Shown: positions 33,639-42,022 of the stretch, one piece after another
Numbering within the stretch: the stretch's first letter is position 1
Layout of the letters: every line of letters starts with the position of its first letter
Source of the DNA: DATFFO01 sp963744905
GTDB lineage: Bacteria; Actinomycetota; Acidimicrobiia; Spongiisociales; ZC4RG35
Assembly: GCA_963744905.1 (NCBI GenBank)
Contig: CAVUUV010000005.1
Span: forward strand, 558,001-622,000
Direction: 5' to 3'
DNA: 64,000 bases
Made by a program: the position numbers and the translations under genes
Notes under the pieces: model-generated
The model's input: only the letters and a program-made list of their open reading frames with translations
What the model was told of the DNA's origin: nothing
The model's database searches: none

Positions 33639-34519
33639 GCTGAGCCTCGCGCCAGGAGGGCGGCGCCGACTGCGCCTGCTTCGGTCCCCAAGATACCCGC
33701 TCGAACCTGGCAGGGACGACGATGCTCGGCCCCCTCGGTGCGAGCCAGCCGGCGGCGGACCGGATCCAACAAGAGGTCACCGGCCAGCGAACCGGCCCCG
33801 CCCACGACTACTACCTCGGGGTCGAGCGCCAGGACCAGGGACTCGACCCCGAGAGCCAGCCAGCCGGCTGCCGACCTCAGTCGCTCGGCGGCAGCCGACA
33901 CACCCTGGCGGGCCGCCTCGACCAGGTCCGCCGCCGTCGATCCCGATCCCAGGACCTGAGCGGCATCGACATCGAGACGGCTCCCCGACACCACCGTCTC
34001 CCAGCACCCCGTCCGTCCACAAACACAGCTACTGCCACCGGGCTGGACGATGACGTGGCCCACTTCACCGGCGTGGGCCATGCCCCGTCTCAACTCCCCT
34101 CCCATGATCAACCCCATCCCGATCCCGGTGCCCAGTGTGAGCATCAGCATCTCCCTGAAGCCGCTGCCCGCTCCCAGGCGATTCTCGGCCAGGGCCGCCA
34201 GGTTGGCGTCGTTGTCAACCGCCACCGACACTCCCAGACGAGTGGCCACCACGTCGCCCACCGGAACCTCCACACCGGAAAGATGAGGAGCCCAGACGAG
34301 AGTTCCCCGCCGGTGGTCGACCAGCCCCGCCAGCGCCACCCCCACCGGGAGACCCGGGCCCAGCTCCTCCGCCACCGCGACCAACGAATCGAGGATTTCG
34401 GAGGCGGTCACAGGGGTCTCCCGAAGCAGCCGCCCCTCGATGGTTCCGTCCCCGCCGAGACGGACCCCCTTGACGAAACTGCCGCCGACATCCACGCCGA
34501 TCGTGGGCGTCGCGATCAT
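33635..34519 (-). CDS. ROK family sugar kinase (probable glucokinase)
   Basis: ROK kinases phosphorylate glucose or amino sugars with ATP. The 294-residue protein has phosphate loop TIGVDVGGSFVKGVRL, VALAGLVD, catalytic VAVDNDANLAALAENRLGAG, LTLGTGIGMGLIMGGEL, and the zinc site HAGEVGHVIV followed by CVCGRTGCWETVVSG. Substrate specificity cannot be settled from sequence. It overlaps the small 63-residue gene upstream by 4 bases. Confidence 0.88.
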   Translation of the reverse strand: MIATPTIGVDVGGSFVKGVRLGGDGTIEGRLLRETPVTASEILDSLVAVAEELGPGLPVGVALAGLVDHRRGTLVWAPHLSGVEVPVGDVVATRLGVSVAVDNDANLAALAENRLGAGSGFREMLMLTLGTGIGMGLIMGGELRRGMAHAGEVGHVIVQPGGSSCVCGRTGCWETVVSGSRLDVDAAQVLGSGSTAADLVEAARQGVSAAAERLRSAAGWLALGVESLVLALDPEVVVVGGAGSLAGDLLLDPVRRRLARTEGAEHRRPCQVRAGILGTEAGAVGAALLARGSA

Positions 34520-34707
34520 TCGATATCGATGCGCTCCCGACGCGGCGGCGTCGAGCTGTCCGGATCCTCGGGGGAATGGCCCACCTTGGCGAGCTCATCT
34601 ACCAGGACCTCGAACGCCCGCAGGCCCTCGACCGCGGCCCGCAGGAGGTGGTAGGTGGCGCGCTTGCCGGCTCGCCGGAAAGCGGCCACGGTCTCGGACT
34701 CCGCCAT
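34516..34707 (-). CDS. Small conserved protein encoded between ArsA-like and ROK genes
   Basis: A 63-residue helical protein: MAESETVAAFRRAGKRATYHL, then LLRAAVEGLRAFEVLVDELA and a charged Pro/Ser tail ending RRERIDIE. No domain recognised. The start overlaps the ArsA-like stop by one base and its stop overlaps the ROK start by 4, a tight arrangement that supports it being a real gene. Confidence 0.7.
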   Translation of the reverse strand: MAESETVAAFRRAGKRATYHLLRAAVEGLRAFEVLVDELAKVGHSPEDPDSSTPPRRERIDIE

Positions 34708-35873
34708 CAGGTCTTTCCGAACCGCACGGTCAGTGAATCACCCTCCAGACGCGCCCCCAGCACCTGGCGTCTCTGGAGAGTGTCGGGGAGCAGGAAGGAC
34801 CTTCGGTACGGGCCCAGGCGGATGAAGAGCTCGTTTCCCTGCCGGTAAACGTCCAGCTCGCTTCTCTCCACGAAAGGGACCTGCAGATGGAGCACCAGGT
34901 CACCGTCTTCCTGCTCCACCCGAAACGGGCTGGTGGCGGAGAAGTCGTCGATGGGATCCATATCGCCGTATAGCTCCGCCGCCATCAACCTGAGCCGGTC
35001 CAGCCCCACCATCTCGTCGTCGAACAGCCGCAGACGGAGCCGGGGTACGTCGGCGAATGCCTCGTCCACCGCGTCCAGATGACCCTTCTGGATGGCGTGC
35101 CAGCGGGCGAAATACGGATCTGAGACCTGGTCGGGGAGCACCCGGTTGACTACCACACCATCCACCCCGTAGCCGAAAAGCGAGAGATAGGTGAAGGTGC
35201 GTCGTGCCTCGTCGATGACCATCTTCTCCGGGTTGACCACCAGGCGGGCCGACGTTATGTCAGCCCGCGCCAGGAGCTGTTTGACCTCCTCGATTCCGCC
35301 GAACACCGATTGGGCGGCTTCGAAAACCCGATCCTCCGGCACCGGTAGGTCTGTCACCCGGGACAGCAGCGGACGGGCCGCCCTCATGATTCGGCGCTCG
35401 GTGGGGAGAATCCGTTCGAAGTACCAGGACAGCACCTCGGGGAGCGAGAGGAGGCGCAGCGTCTCTGCGGTCGGGGCGCAGTCGACGATCACGGTGTCGA
35501 ACCGACCCGAGCGGGCGTGGCGATTGACCTCCAGTAGGGCGAACAGCTCGTCCATGCCGGGAAACACCAGGAACTCCTCGGCCTCGATGCCCGAAACTCC
35601 GCCCCAGTCGAAGACATTCATGAGTTGGTCGCGGATCGAGCCCCAGTAGCGATCCAACTGGCGCTGGGTGTCGACCTGCTGTCCCCACAGGCCCTCTGCC
35701 ACGAACTCGGGGTCATCGGACAGCGACACGTCGAGAGCATCGGCCAGAGAATGGGCAGGATCTGTCGAAGAAACCAGCGTGCGATGACCTCGCTCCGCCG
35801 CCGCCAGGGCGGTAGCGGCGGCCACGGTCGTCTTGCCGACGCCGCCCTTCCCGGTGACGAGGAGGATCCTCAC
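34707..35873 (-). CDS. ArsA/Get3-like anion-transporting ATPase with C-terminal crystallin-like domain
   Basis: The 388-residue SIMIBI ATPase begins MRILLVTGKGGVGKTTVAAATA, the deviant Walker A with its signature lysine, followed by STDPAHSLADALDV (switch I), VDCAPTAETLRLLSLPEVL (switch II), and VVNPEKMVIDEARRTF. The final 75 residues (FRVEQEDGDLVLHLQVPFVERSELDVYRQGNELFIRLG) resemble an alpha-crystallin/Hsp20 beta sandwich, as in plant and Actinobacterial Get3-type proteins. No arsenic-resistance genes are nearby, so an ion pump role is doubtful; a targeting or chaperone role is inferred. GTG start. Confidence 0.87.
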   Translation of the reverse strand: MRILLVTGKGGVGKTTVAAATALAAAERGHRTLVSSTDPAHSLADALDVSLSDDPEFVAEGLWGQQVDTQRQLDRYWGSIRDQLMNVFDWGGVSGIEAEEFLVFPGMDELFALLEVNRHARSGRFDTVIVDCAPTAETLRLLSLPEVLSWYFERILPTERRIMRAARPLLSRVTDLPVPEDRVFEAAQSVFGGIEEVKQLLARADITSARLVVNPEKMVIDEARRTFTYLSLFGYGVDGVVVNRVLPDQVSDPYFARWHAIQKGHLDAVDEAFADVPRLRLRLFDDEMVGLDRLRLMAAELYGDMDPIDDFSATSPFRVEQEDGDLVLHLQVPFVERSELDVYRQGNELFIRLGPYRRSFLLPDTLQRRQVLGARLEGDSLTVRFGKT

Positions 35874-35884
35874 CGAGGCACCGG

Positions 35885-36328
35885 TCAGACTGCCAGCTCT
35901 TGGACCCGCTTACGCAATCCCCGCAGCGCCGTGGTCACGATCTGCTTCTCCGCCTGGCGGCGGATGAAGCCGGGCATCTTGAACCTCGGCGCCACCCGGA
36001 AGGCGTAGACGACCTCCGTGGCACCCTCGCTGGTGGGCGTGAAGGTGTAGGAACCTTCGAGTAATTCGATGTCGGGACTGGGATCGGCCACCCAGGAGAT
36101 ACGATGCGGGGGGTCGTATTCGTAAACGAGCTCGTAGGCGATCTCCTTGACGAAGCCCTCGAGTACGAACGCGGCCCGCAGCGGCCGGCCGAACTCGTCT
36201 TCTTCGAGTACCTCCGCCTGGCGCACACCGGTGGCCCAGTCCGGGTACCTGGAGACGTCGGCAGCCACATCGAAAACCGCAGCCGGCTCCGCGTCGACCT
36301 CGATGGATTGCACGGTGCTCTCGGTCAC
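35885..36328 (-). CDS. SRPBCC family (polyketide cyclase/dehydrase-like) protein
   Basis: A 147-residue START-like protein: IEVDAEPAAVFDVAADVSRYPDWATGVRQAEVLEEDEFGRP, then ISWVADPSPDIELLEGSYTFTP and a C-terminal helix MPGFIRRQAEKQIVTTALRGLRKRV. The fold binds hydrophobic ligands. Start is a GTG with GGAGGAG 9 bases upstream. It is encoded 11 bases before the ArsA-like gene, a pairing seen in Actinobacteria, which hints at a lipid or membrane-related job. Confidence 0.87.
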   Translation of the reverse strand: MTESTVQSIEVDAEPAAVFDVAADVSRYPDWATGVRQAEVLEEDEFGRPLRAAFVLEGFVKEIAYELVYEYDPPHRISWVADPSPDIELLEGSYTFTPTSEGATEVVYAFRVAPRFKMPGFIRRQAEKQIVTTALRGLRKRVQELAV

Positions 36329-36350
36329 GTTGGCGTCTCCTCCGGGGATC

Positions 36351-36398
36351 GGGTGCTACCACACACAATGGTAGTAGGTGCTAGCCACCAGCTAGCAC
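36351..36398 (-). promoter_or_regulatory. Two adjacent palindromes upstream of SRPBCC gene
   Basis: Within the 150-base gap 36329-36478 are an inverted repeat with arms GTGCTAGC (36378-36385) and GCTAGCAC (36391-36398), loop CACCA, and a second pair CTACCA / TGGTAG just downstream at about 36356-36375. They lie 20 to 70 bases upstream of the SRPBCC start, with no T-run, so operator sites are more likely than a terminator. Confidence 0.45.
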
Positions 36399-36478
36399 AC
36401 GGATGCTGAGCGCAAGTGGTGAGCTCTGGCCGGCCCGAACCCGGCAATCGACCCCGGGGCCTGACCTCCAGGGGATGT

Positions 36479-37261
36479 TCAGGTTGGATGATGATCGGAT
36501 GGTTCGAAGCGGATGGGACGGTGCGTGGCCCGGAAATATCCGGCATTGCGACATCGCGTCCGACCCACTCTCCACATCGAGGCCTGAGGCTGGTGAACGT
36601 CACCGAAGAAGTGGAACAGAGGCTGGTGGCGGACCAGGTACTGGTAGATGGGTCGGGAAAACCGCTCCAGACGTCCGGTGATCACATCCCGGTGCAGCGG
36701 CTCCACCGCCGGGGCTAGATGGGAACAGAGGATGTCGACCGGACCCAGACTCTCCAGTTTGGCCTCCATCTCCTCGTCGGTCACTTCGCCGGCTGCGCCC
36801 ACAGGGGTGGATATGCCTCCGCCGACGAAGCCGAAGCTGAGTCCTTCGATCTGGACCATGTCGCCGTCCACGAACGTCATGCCGTCGGGAAGGTTCTCTC
36901 GCAGCAGGCCGGGACGGTCCACGTTGCCGTAGGTGACATAGCCCACTCCCCCGGTCAGGGCCTGGCGACACCGCTCGTAGGCGTGACGCACACTGGAGGT
37001 CATCGCCTCCCGAACCTGCTCACGTCTTGCACCTACCTGCTCCGCCCACAGGTCTCGCATCCCCCCATAGTCGGAGGCAGCCCGTCTCTCCGACACCCGA
37101 CGACCGAAGTCTTCGCCCAGGACTTCGGAGATGATGCCCTCCCCCGTCCGGTAGTCGAGGAGATTGATTAGGTCACCCAGGATGAGAATCATCTCCCCGG
37201 TCTGGACCAGCGCCGACAGGGCATCGAACTCGCCGTGTACGTCGGAGACGATCAGCACCAC
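36479..37261 (-). CDS. Calcineurin-like metallophosphoesterase
   Basis: The 260-residue protein has the metal-binding signature in order: VLIVSDVHGEFDAL (D-x-H), ILILGDLINLLDY (GDx), TYGNVDRPGLL (GNxD in place of GNHD), DILCSHLAPAVEP (SH) and LFHFFGDVHQPQ (GxxH). GNVD in place of GNHE/D is seen in some YfcE/YmdB-like enzymes. The GTG start lies just after the stop of the small membrane gene. Substrate unknown. Confidence 0.88.
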   Translation of the reverse strand: MVLIVSDVHGEFDALSALVQTGEMILILGDLINLLDYRTGEGIISEVLGEDFGRRVSERRAASDYGGMRDLWAEQVGARREQVREAMTSSVRHAYERCRQALTGGVGYVTYGNVDRPGLLRENLPDGMTFVDGDMVQIEGLSFGFVGGGISTPVGAAGEVTDEEMEAKLESLGPVDILCSHLAPAVEPLHRDVITGRLERFSRPIYQYLVRHQPLFHFFGDVHQPQASMWRVGRTRCRNAGYFRATHRPIRFEPSDHHPT

Positions 37262-37262
37262 T

Positions 37263-37578
37263 TCAGGTGTGCTCCGGCTCCGGCTCGTCTCGGTCCGCTC
37301 GATCTACCCACCCGGCATACCAGGCGGCCACTCCCGCTCCGAGTGCGGCCAGAACCAGGGCCAGCGGCCAGGAGATATCACGGGGCGAGAATTCGGCCGA
37401 CATCCCTCCCATGCCGAACCCGACCAGGGAAGCCACCAGCCGGCGGCCCCGAATACCCCACCGTGCCTCCGGGATCGATCCCGGGCCTTTCGAGATTCTC
37501 GGCCAGGGCCCGGGACATGATCCAGACGAGGAGGGCGGCAACTCCCACCACCAGGACGACGGCGTAGACCTTGACCAC
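37263..37578 (-). CDS. Small two-helix membrane protein (apparent one-base frame disruption)
   Basis: The N-terminal frame reads a membrane helix (VYAVVLVVGVAALLVWIM) then SRALAENLERPGIDP; the C-terminal frame continues EARWGIRGRRLVASLVGFG, GMSAEFSPRDISWP and a second helix (LALVLAALGAGVAAWYAGW), ending DRDEPEPEHT. The two join if one base is removed at about 37467-37473 (a CTCCGGG run). Total length is 3n+1, about 104 residues. No domain recognised. It precedes the metallophosphoesterase gene. Confidence 0.65.
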
Positions 37579-37599
37579 GGCGGCAAGGATAGGGCGGAC

Positions 37600-39267
37600 T
37601 CAGCCCGTGACCGCGCCCGTCTCGGCCGAACCAACCAGCCGGGCGTACTTGGCGAGTACCCCGGTGGGGTAGCGGGGCTCATGCGGCTTCCAGTTGGCCC
37701 GCCGTTCGGCCAGCTCGTCCTCGTCGACCATCAAGTCGAGGGTGCGGTTGGGGAGATGGACCCTGATCGTGTCCCCGTCCTCGACCAGGGCGATCGGGCC
37801 CGCCACCTCCGACTCGGGGGCCACATGCCCGATGCACAGCCCCGTGGTGCCTCCGGAGAAGCGGCCGTCGGTCACCAGGAGGACCTCCTTGCCCAGACCT
37901 GCTCCCTTGATGGCGGCGGTGATCTGGAGCATCTCTCGCATCCCGGGCCCGCCCTTGGGGCCTTCGGTCCGGATCACCACCACGTCACCCGGCTTGATCC
38001 GGTGGGCGAAGAGGGCATCCAGAGCCCCCTGCTCGCCGTCGAACACGCGGGCCGGTCCGGAGAAGGTGTCGAGCTCGATGCCCGCCACCTTGACCACGGC
38101 ACCGTGCGGGGCGAGCGACCCGCGCAGCACGGCGATGCCACCCTGGTGGGCTATGGGATCCGAGGGGGAGGCAACCACGTCCTGATCGGTGGGAAAGGAG
38201 ACGTCGGCCAGGTTCTCGGCCATCGTGTTGCCGGTGACGGTCAGCACGTCCCCCTCGATCAGGCCCTCATCCAGCAGAGCTCTAAGGACCACCGGAACTC
38301 CGCCGATCCGGTCCAGGTCGACCATGTGATAGCGACCGAAGGGCTTGAGGTCGCCGATGTGGGGAGTGCGGCGGCTGATGCGGTCGAAGTCTTCGAGTTC
38401 CAGATCGACTCCGGCCTCGTGGGCGATCGCCAGCAGATGGAGGACGGCGTTGGTCGAGCCCCCCAGCGCCATCACGGTGGTGATGGCGTTCTCGAAGGCG
38501 GGTCGGGTCATGATCTGGCGGGGCCTGATTCCTTCGTCCAACAGTCCCATCACCGCCTCACCGGAGTGGCGGGCAAAGGCGGTCAGGCGTCCGTCCACCG
38601 CCGGCACCGCCGCCGACCCGGGCAGGGACATGCCGATGGCCTCACCTACCGAGGCCATGGTGTTGGCGGTGAACATCCCCGCACACGAGCCCACCCCGGG
38701 GCAAGCTGCCCGCTCCAGCTCCAGCAACTCCTCCGCCTCGATCCTGCCCTCGGACAGGGCTCCGATGCCTTCGAACACGTCGACGATGGAAATGTCCCGG
38801 CCCCGGAAACGACCCGGGAGCGAGGATCCTCCGTAGAGAAACACCGAGGGGAGGTTGAGTCGGGCGGCCGCCATCAGCATCCCGGGCAGGGATTTGTCGC
38901 AGCCGGCGATAGTGACCATGGCGTCGAAACGCTCCGCGTGCATCACCACCTCGACCGAGTCGGCGATCACCTCCCGCGAAACCAGCGAGGCGCGCATGCC
39001 CTCGTGACCCATGGAGATCCCATCGGAGACGGCGATCGTGGCAAACGTCAAACCCACACCTCCGGTCGAAGCCACCCCCTCCTTGGCCGCCTCGGCCAGA
39101 TGAGGGCCGGTCAGGTTGCAGGGCGTCACCTCGTTGCCGGCCGAGACCACCCCGACCTGCGGCTTGGCGAAATCCTCCTCGTCCAGACCGACGGCTCGCA
39201 ACATGGCGCGTGCGCCGGCCTTGGCTGGGCCTTCGGTGACGTCTTGGGAGTGGATCTTGGGGCTCAT
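37600..39267 (-). CDS. ilvD: Dihydroxy-acid dehydratase IlvD
   Basis: IlvD dehydrates dihydroxy-isovalerate and dihydroxy-methylvalerate in valine/isoleucine synthesis and holds an Fe-S cluster. Seen in 555 residues: VGVVSAGNEVTPCNLTGPHL (first Cys), TIAGCDKSLPGMLMAAARL (second Cys), ACPGVGSCAGMFTANTMAS (third Cys), ALGGSTNAVLHLLAIA, and TDGRFSGGTTGLCIGHVAPE. Start is the ATG at 39265-39267. It is unlinked from the ilvBNC operon at 49326, being 10 kb away on the opposite strand. Confidence 0.96.
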   Translation of the reverse strand: MSPKIHSQDVTEGPAKAGARAMLRAVGLDEEDFAKPQVGVVSAGNEVTPCNLTGPHLAEAAKEGVASTGGVGLTFATIAVSDGISMGHEGMRASLVSREVIADSVEVVMHAERFDAMVTIAGCDKSLPGMLMAAARLNLPSVFLYGGSSLPGRFRGRDISIVDVFEGIGALSEGRIEAEELLELERAACPGVGSCAGMFTANTMASVGEAIGMSLPGSAAVPAVDGRLTAFARHSGEAVMGLLDEGIRPRQIMTRPAFENAITTVMALGGSTNAVLHLLAIAHEAGVDLELEDFDRISRRTPHIGDLKPFGRYHMVDLDRIGGVPVVLRALLDEGLIEGDVLTVTGNTMAENLADVSFPTDQDVVASPSDPIAHQGGIAVLRGSLAPHGAVVKVAGIELDTFSGPARVFDGEQGALDALFAHRIKPGDVVVIRTEGPKGGPGMREMLQITAAIKGAGLGKEVLLVTDGRFSGGTTGLCIGHVAPESEVAGPIALVEDGDTIRVHLPNRTLDLMVDEDELAERRANWKPHEPRYPTGVLAKYARLVGSAETGAVTG

Positions 39268-39442
39268 GCTCTGATCATATGGCACCGCCGCCCCGACGCC
39301 CACCGCCGCTTTGCTCCGCCCGGATTCGGTGGTCCGTCCTGGCCCGCCTCCAGAAAGGGTCGCCCGGCTCTGGCAGGGCAGGAGACCCGCCCTGTCCGGA
39401 GCACTAACCTCGGCCGCCAGCCATTAGCAACGAGACCTCAAA
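39268..39442. promoter_or_regulatory. Divergent ilvD/glgP intergenic region
   Basis: These 175 bases separate divergently transcribed ilvD and glgP and must hold both promoters. I do not see convincing boxes, leader peptide or riboswitch. Confidence 0.35.
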
Positions 39443-41575
39443 GTGCTGTCCGGAATTCCCGTCCTCAACCATCTCGACTACCCCGTGCCCGGCTCGCTCG
39501 CCCGCATCGTCGACCTGGCCCACAACCTGTGGTGGTCGTGGGACGAGGCGGGACCCTCTCTGTGGGCGGCTCTCGACACAGACGTTTGGGAAAGCACCCA
39601 CAACCCCATAGACATCATCCGCACCATCGAGCCGCACCGATGGGCGAAGCTCGATGAACTCGAGTCGGTCCAGGAGCGTTATGCCGATGCGGTCAACCGA
39701 TACGACCGCTACATGACCGACGACGACACCTGGTTCCAGCGAAAACAGCGACCGGTATCCGGCCCGATCGCCTATCTGTGCACCGAGTTCGGGGTTCACA
39801 ACTCCCTGCCCCTCTACTCCGGCGGGCTGGGGATTCTGGCCGGAGACCATGTCAAGTCCGCCTCGGACCTCGGCCTCCCGCTGGTGGCGGTGGGTCTCTT
39901 CTACCGCCATGGATACTTCCGCCAGGAGGTGGACGCCGACGGGGACCAGCAGCACATCTCCCCGATCCTGGACCCGATCCGGATGCCCATCCGCCCGGTC
40001 GCCTCGCCCACCGGCGGACAGCTCAGGGTCACCATCGACCTGGCCGACCGGATACTGACCGTTGCCGTGTGGCGCCTGGCAGTGGGCCGCGTGCCCCTCC
40101 TGCTACTCGACACCGATATACCCGAAAACGACACATCGGATCGCCCCATCACCCACACCCTCTATGTGAGGGGGCGGGAGATGCGTTTTCTCCAGGAGCT
40201 GGTCCTGGGGGTGGGAGCGGTCCGCGCCCTCCAGGCCCTGGGCATCACCCCCGCCGTGTGGCACACCAACGAAGGGCACGCCGCACTGTCGGTCCTGGAG
40301 CGAACCGCTCGGGAGATGGACGCCGGGGCCGACTTCGAAACGGCGTCGAAGCAGATCAGAGCCAACACCGTCTTCACGCTCCACACTCCGGTTCCGGCGG
40401 GCAACGAGACGTTCGAGAGGTGGATATCTGAGAAGTATCTGGGCCTCTGGGCGACCCGGCTGGGAACAGACCTGGACGGGCTCTTCGAGCTGGGCCGTTC
40501 CCACACGGACACCCATTTCGACCTGGGAGCTCTGGCGATCCGATTCTCCACGGTGGTCAACGGGGTGTCCCGCCGCCACGGTCAGGTCGTGACCAGGGAC
40601 TGGTCGTGGCTGATCGGCCACGATGCCGTCTCCGTGACCAACGGCGTCCATACCCCGACCTGGGTGGGCAGGGGTGAGGCCAGGCTGCTGCGTACCTTCT
40701 ACGGGGCCCGCTGGCCCGCCACTCTTCTCGAGCAGCCGGACCTGCTGAGGAGAGTCGAGGAGCTGCCCGCCTCGGAGATCTGGAGCATCCACCAGCACCG
40801 CAAGGCCGCTCTTCTCCGATTCGCCCGGGGCCGCCTGCGCCGTCAGTTCGCCCGTCACGGCGCCGCTCCAGACGAACTGAGGGCCATCGACCGGTTGCTG
40901 GCGCCCGACACGTTGACCCTTGGCTTCGCCCGACGGTTCGCCGCCTACAAACGGGCGACGCTCATGTTCCGAGACGTGGACCGGATGATCGCCATCCTCA
41001 CCAACCCGGCCCGACCCGTACAGGTGATCTTCGCCGGCAAGGCCCATCCGGCCGACGAGCACGGGCAAGCGTTGATCCGTCACCTCGTTGAGCTGTCCCG
41101 CATCCCCGAGCTGGCCGGCCATCTGTTCATGCTCGAGGACTACGACGCCCGAATGGCACGGTTCCTGGTCCAGGGGTGTGACGTGTGGGTGAACAACCCG
41201 CGCCCCCCGATGGAGGCCTCCGGCACATCGGGGATCAAGGCTGCCATGAACGGGGTACTCAACCTCTCCATCCTCGACGGCTGGTGGGAGGAGGGATTCG
41301 ACGGTCACAACGGATGGGCCTTCGGAGGGGAGGATGCCACCGACCACATCGAAGCCACGGATGCCCACGACGCCGACGACTTCTATCGCATTCTCGCCGA
41401 CGAGGTCGCTCCGAAGTTCTATGAACGTGATGGGGAGGGGATTCCGACCGAGTGGGTGACGATGATGCGCCGCTCGATCATGTCCACACTGGTCCCTTTC
41501 TCATCGCATCGCATGATCTCCGACTATGTCGAGGCCGCCTACGGGCCTCTGAGCAACGGTGTGAGCGGGGACTGA
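39443..41575 (+). CDS. glgP: Alpha-glucan (glycogen) phosphorylase, GT35
   Basis: Phosphorolyses alpha-1,4-glucans to glucose-1-phosphate. The 710-residue protein has VDLAHNLWWSWDEAGPSLW at the N-terminus, YLCTEFGVHNSLPLYSGGLGILAGDHVKSASDLGLPL, VWHTNEGHAAL, FTLHTPVPAGNETF, GFARRFAAYKRATL, IFAGKAHPAD, and the PLP-lysine region RPPMEASGTSGIKAAMNG. The length and the EFG/SGGLGILAGD motif match the shorter bacterial/archaeal phosphorylase group rather than the 800-plus residue E. coli type. GTG start. Confidence 0.93.
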   Translation: MLSGIPVLNHLDYPVPGSLARIVDLAHNLWWSWDEAGPSLWAALDTDVWESTHNPIDIIRTIEPHRWAKLDELESVQERYADAVNRYDRYMTDDDTWFQRKQRPVSGPIAYLCTEFGVHNSLPLYSGGLGILAGDHVKSASDLGLPLVAVGLFYRHGYFRQEVDADGDQQHISPILDPIRMPIRPVASPTGGQLRVTIDLADRILTVAVWRLAVGRVPLLLLDTDIPENDTSDRPITHTLYVRGREMRFLQELVLGVGAVRALQALGITPAVWHTNEGHAALSVLERTAREMDAGADFETASKQIRANTVFTLHTPVPAGNETFERWISEKYLGLWATRLGTDLDGLFELGRSHTDTHFDLGALAIRFSTVVNGVSRRHGQVVTRDWSWLIGHDAVSVTNGVHTPTWVGRGEARLLRTFYGARWPATLLEQPDLLRRVEELPASEIWSIHQHRKAALLRFARGRLRRQFARHGAAPDELRAIDRLLAPDTLTLGFARRFAAYKRATLMFRDVDRMIAILTNPARPVQVIFAGKAHPADEHGQALIRHLVELSRIPELAGHLFMLEDYDARMARFLVQGCDVWVNNPRPPMEASGTSGIKAAMNGVLNLSILDGWWEEGFDGHNGWAFGGEDATDHIEATDAHDADDFYRILADEVAPKFYERDGEGIPTEWVTMMRRSIMSTLVPFSSHRMISDYVEAAYGPLSNGVSGD

Positions 41576-41635
41576 GGGCACCCTCGGTGAGGCGTCGTTG
41601 AACACGACCCTGGTTTCCACCGAGGTCTTGACCTG

Positions 41636-41797
41636 GGAGCCTGCTGGATAATGCCGTTGCTCGGATTGGCGGCCAGGCGCGCCAGCCGCAAGGCCGAGGT
41701 TTCGCCACTCCTTGTGCCGGAATGGCGGGGCCGAGAACGCAGTGGGTGGTGATGCATGGTCGTCAAGATGCGTGACATGCATTGTTCAACGGGCTCC
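41636..41797 (+). mobile_element. 162-bp MITE-like element, copy 2
   Basis: Same 162-bp element as at 7681, same orientation, with two substitutions (T to C at element position 9, and G to C in the GATGGGTGAC stretch). It lies 60 bases after glgP. Flanks (ACCTG on the left, TCTAGG on the right) do not show a clean duplication. Confidence 0.8.
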
Positions 41798-42022
41798 TCT
41801 AGGCGTCGGGCATGAGCAACGGCCATAGCCTGGTCGTCCCGCATCCAGGGATCAGGCTCCCACCCGGTCGGCGTGTGGACCCGGGGAGGCTGATGTCGGC
41901 GCCGAAGGACCGCCGGTGCAGGGCGTCACCTGCAAAGGCCTTTGGCAACCGGAATCAGGGGCCTTCTCCTCTCCCCATACGCGATTCGCCGACGTTCACT
42001 TGGCTCAGCCACCAGAACGGAG
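41798..42022. other. Non-coding stretch upstream of hydrolase gene
   Basis: Together with copy 2 of the 162-bp element this gives a gap of about 450 bases without a gene. I see no tRNA, clear promoter or known riboswitch. Short inverted segments (for example GGCCTTT/AAAGGCC around 41933-41943) are present but weak. Confidence 0.4.

Noticed and set aside
34707..35873. Arsenite-pump ATPase of an ars operon
   Set aside because: No arsB, arsR or arsD is nearby and the C-terminal crystallin-like domain fits Get3-type proteins better.
41860..41990. Possible nucleotide-type riboswitch upstream of the hydrolase gene
   Set aside because: I could not match any known riboswitch core; the GC-rich segments pair only weakly.
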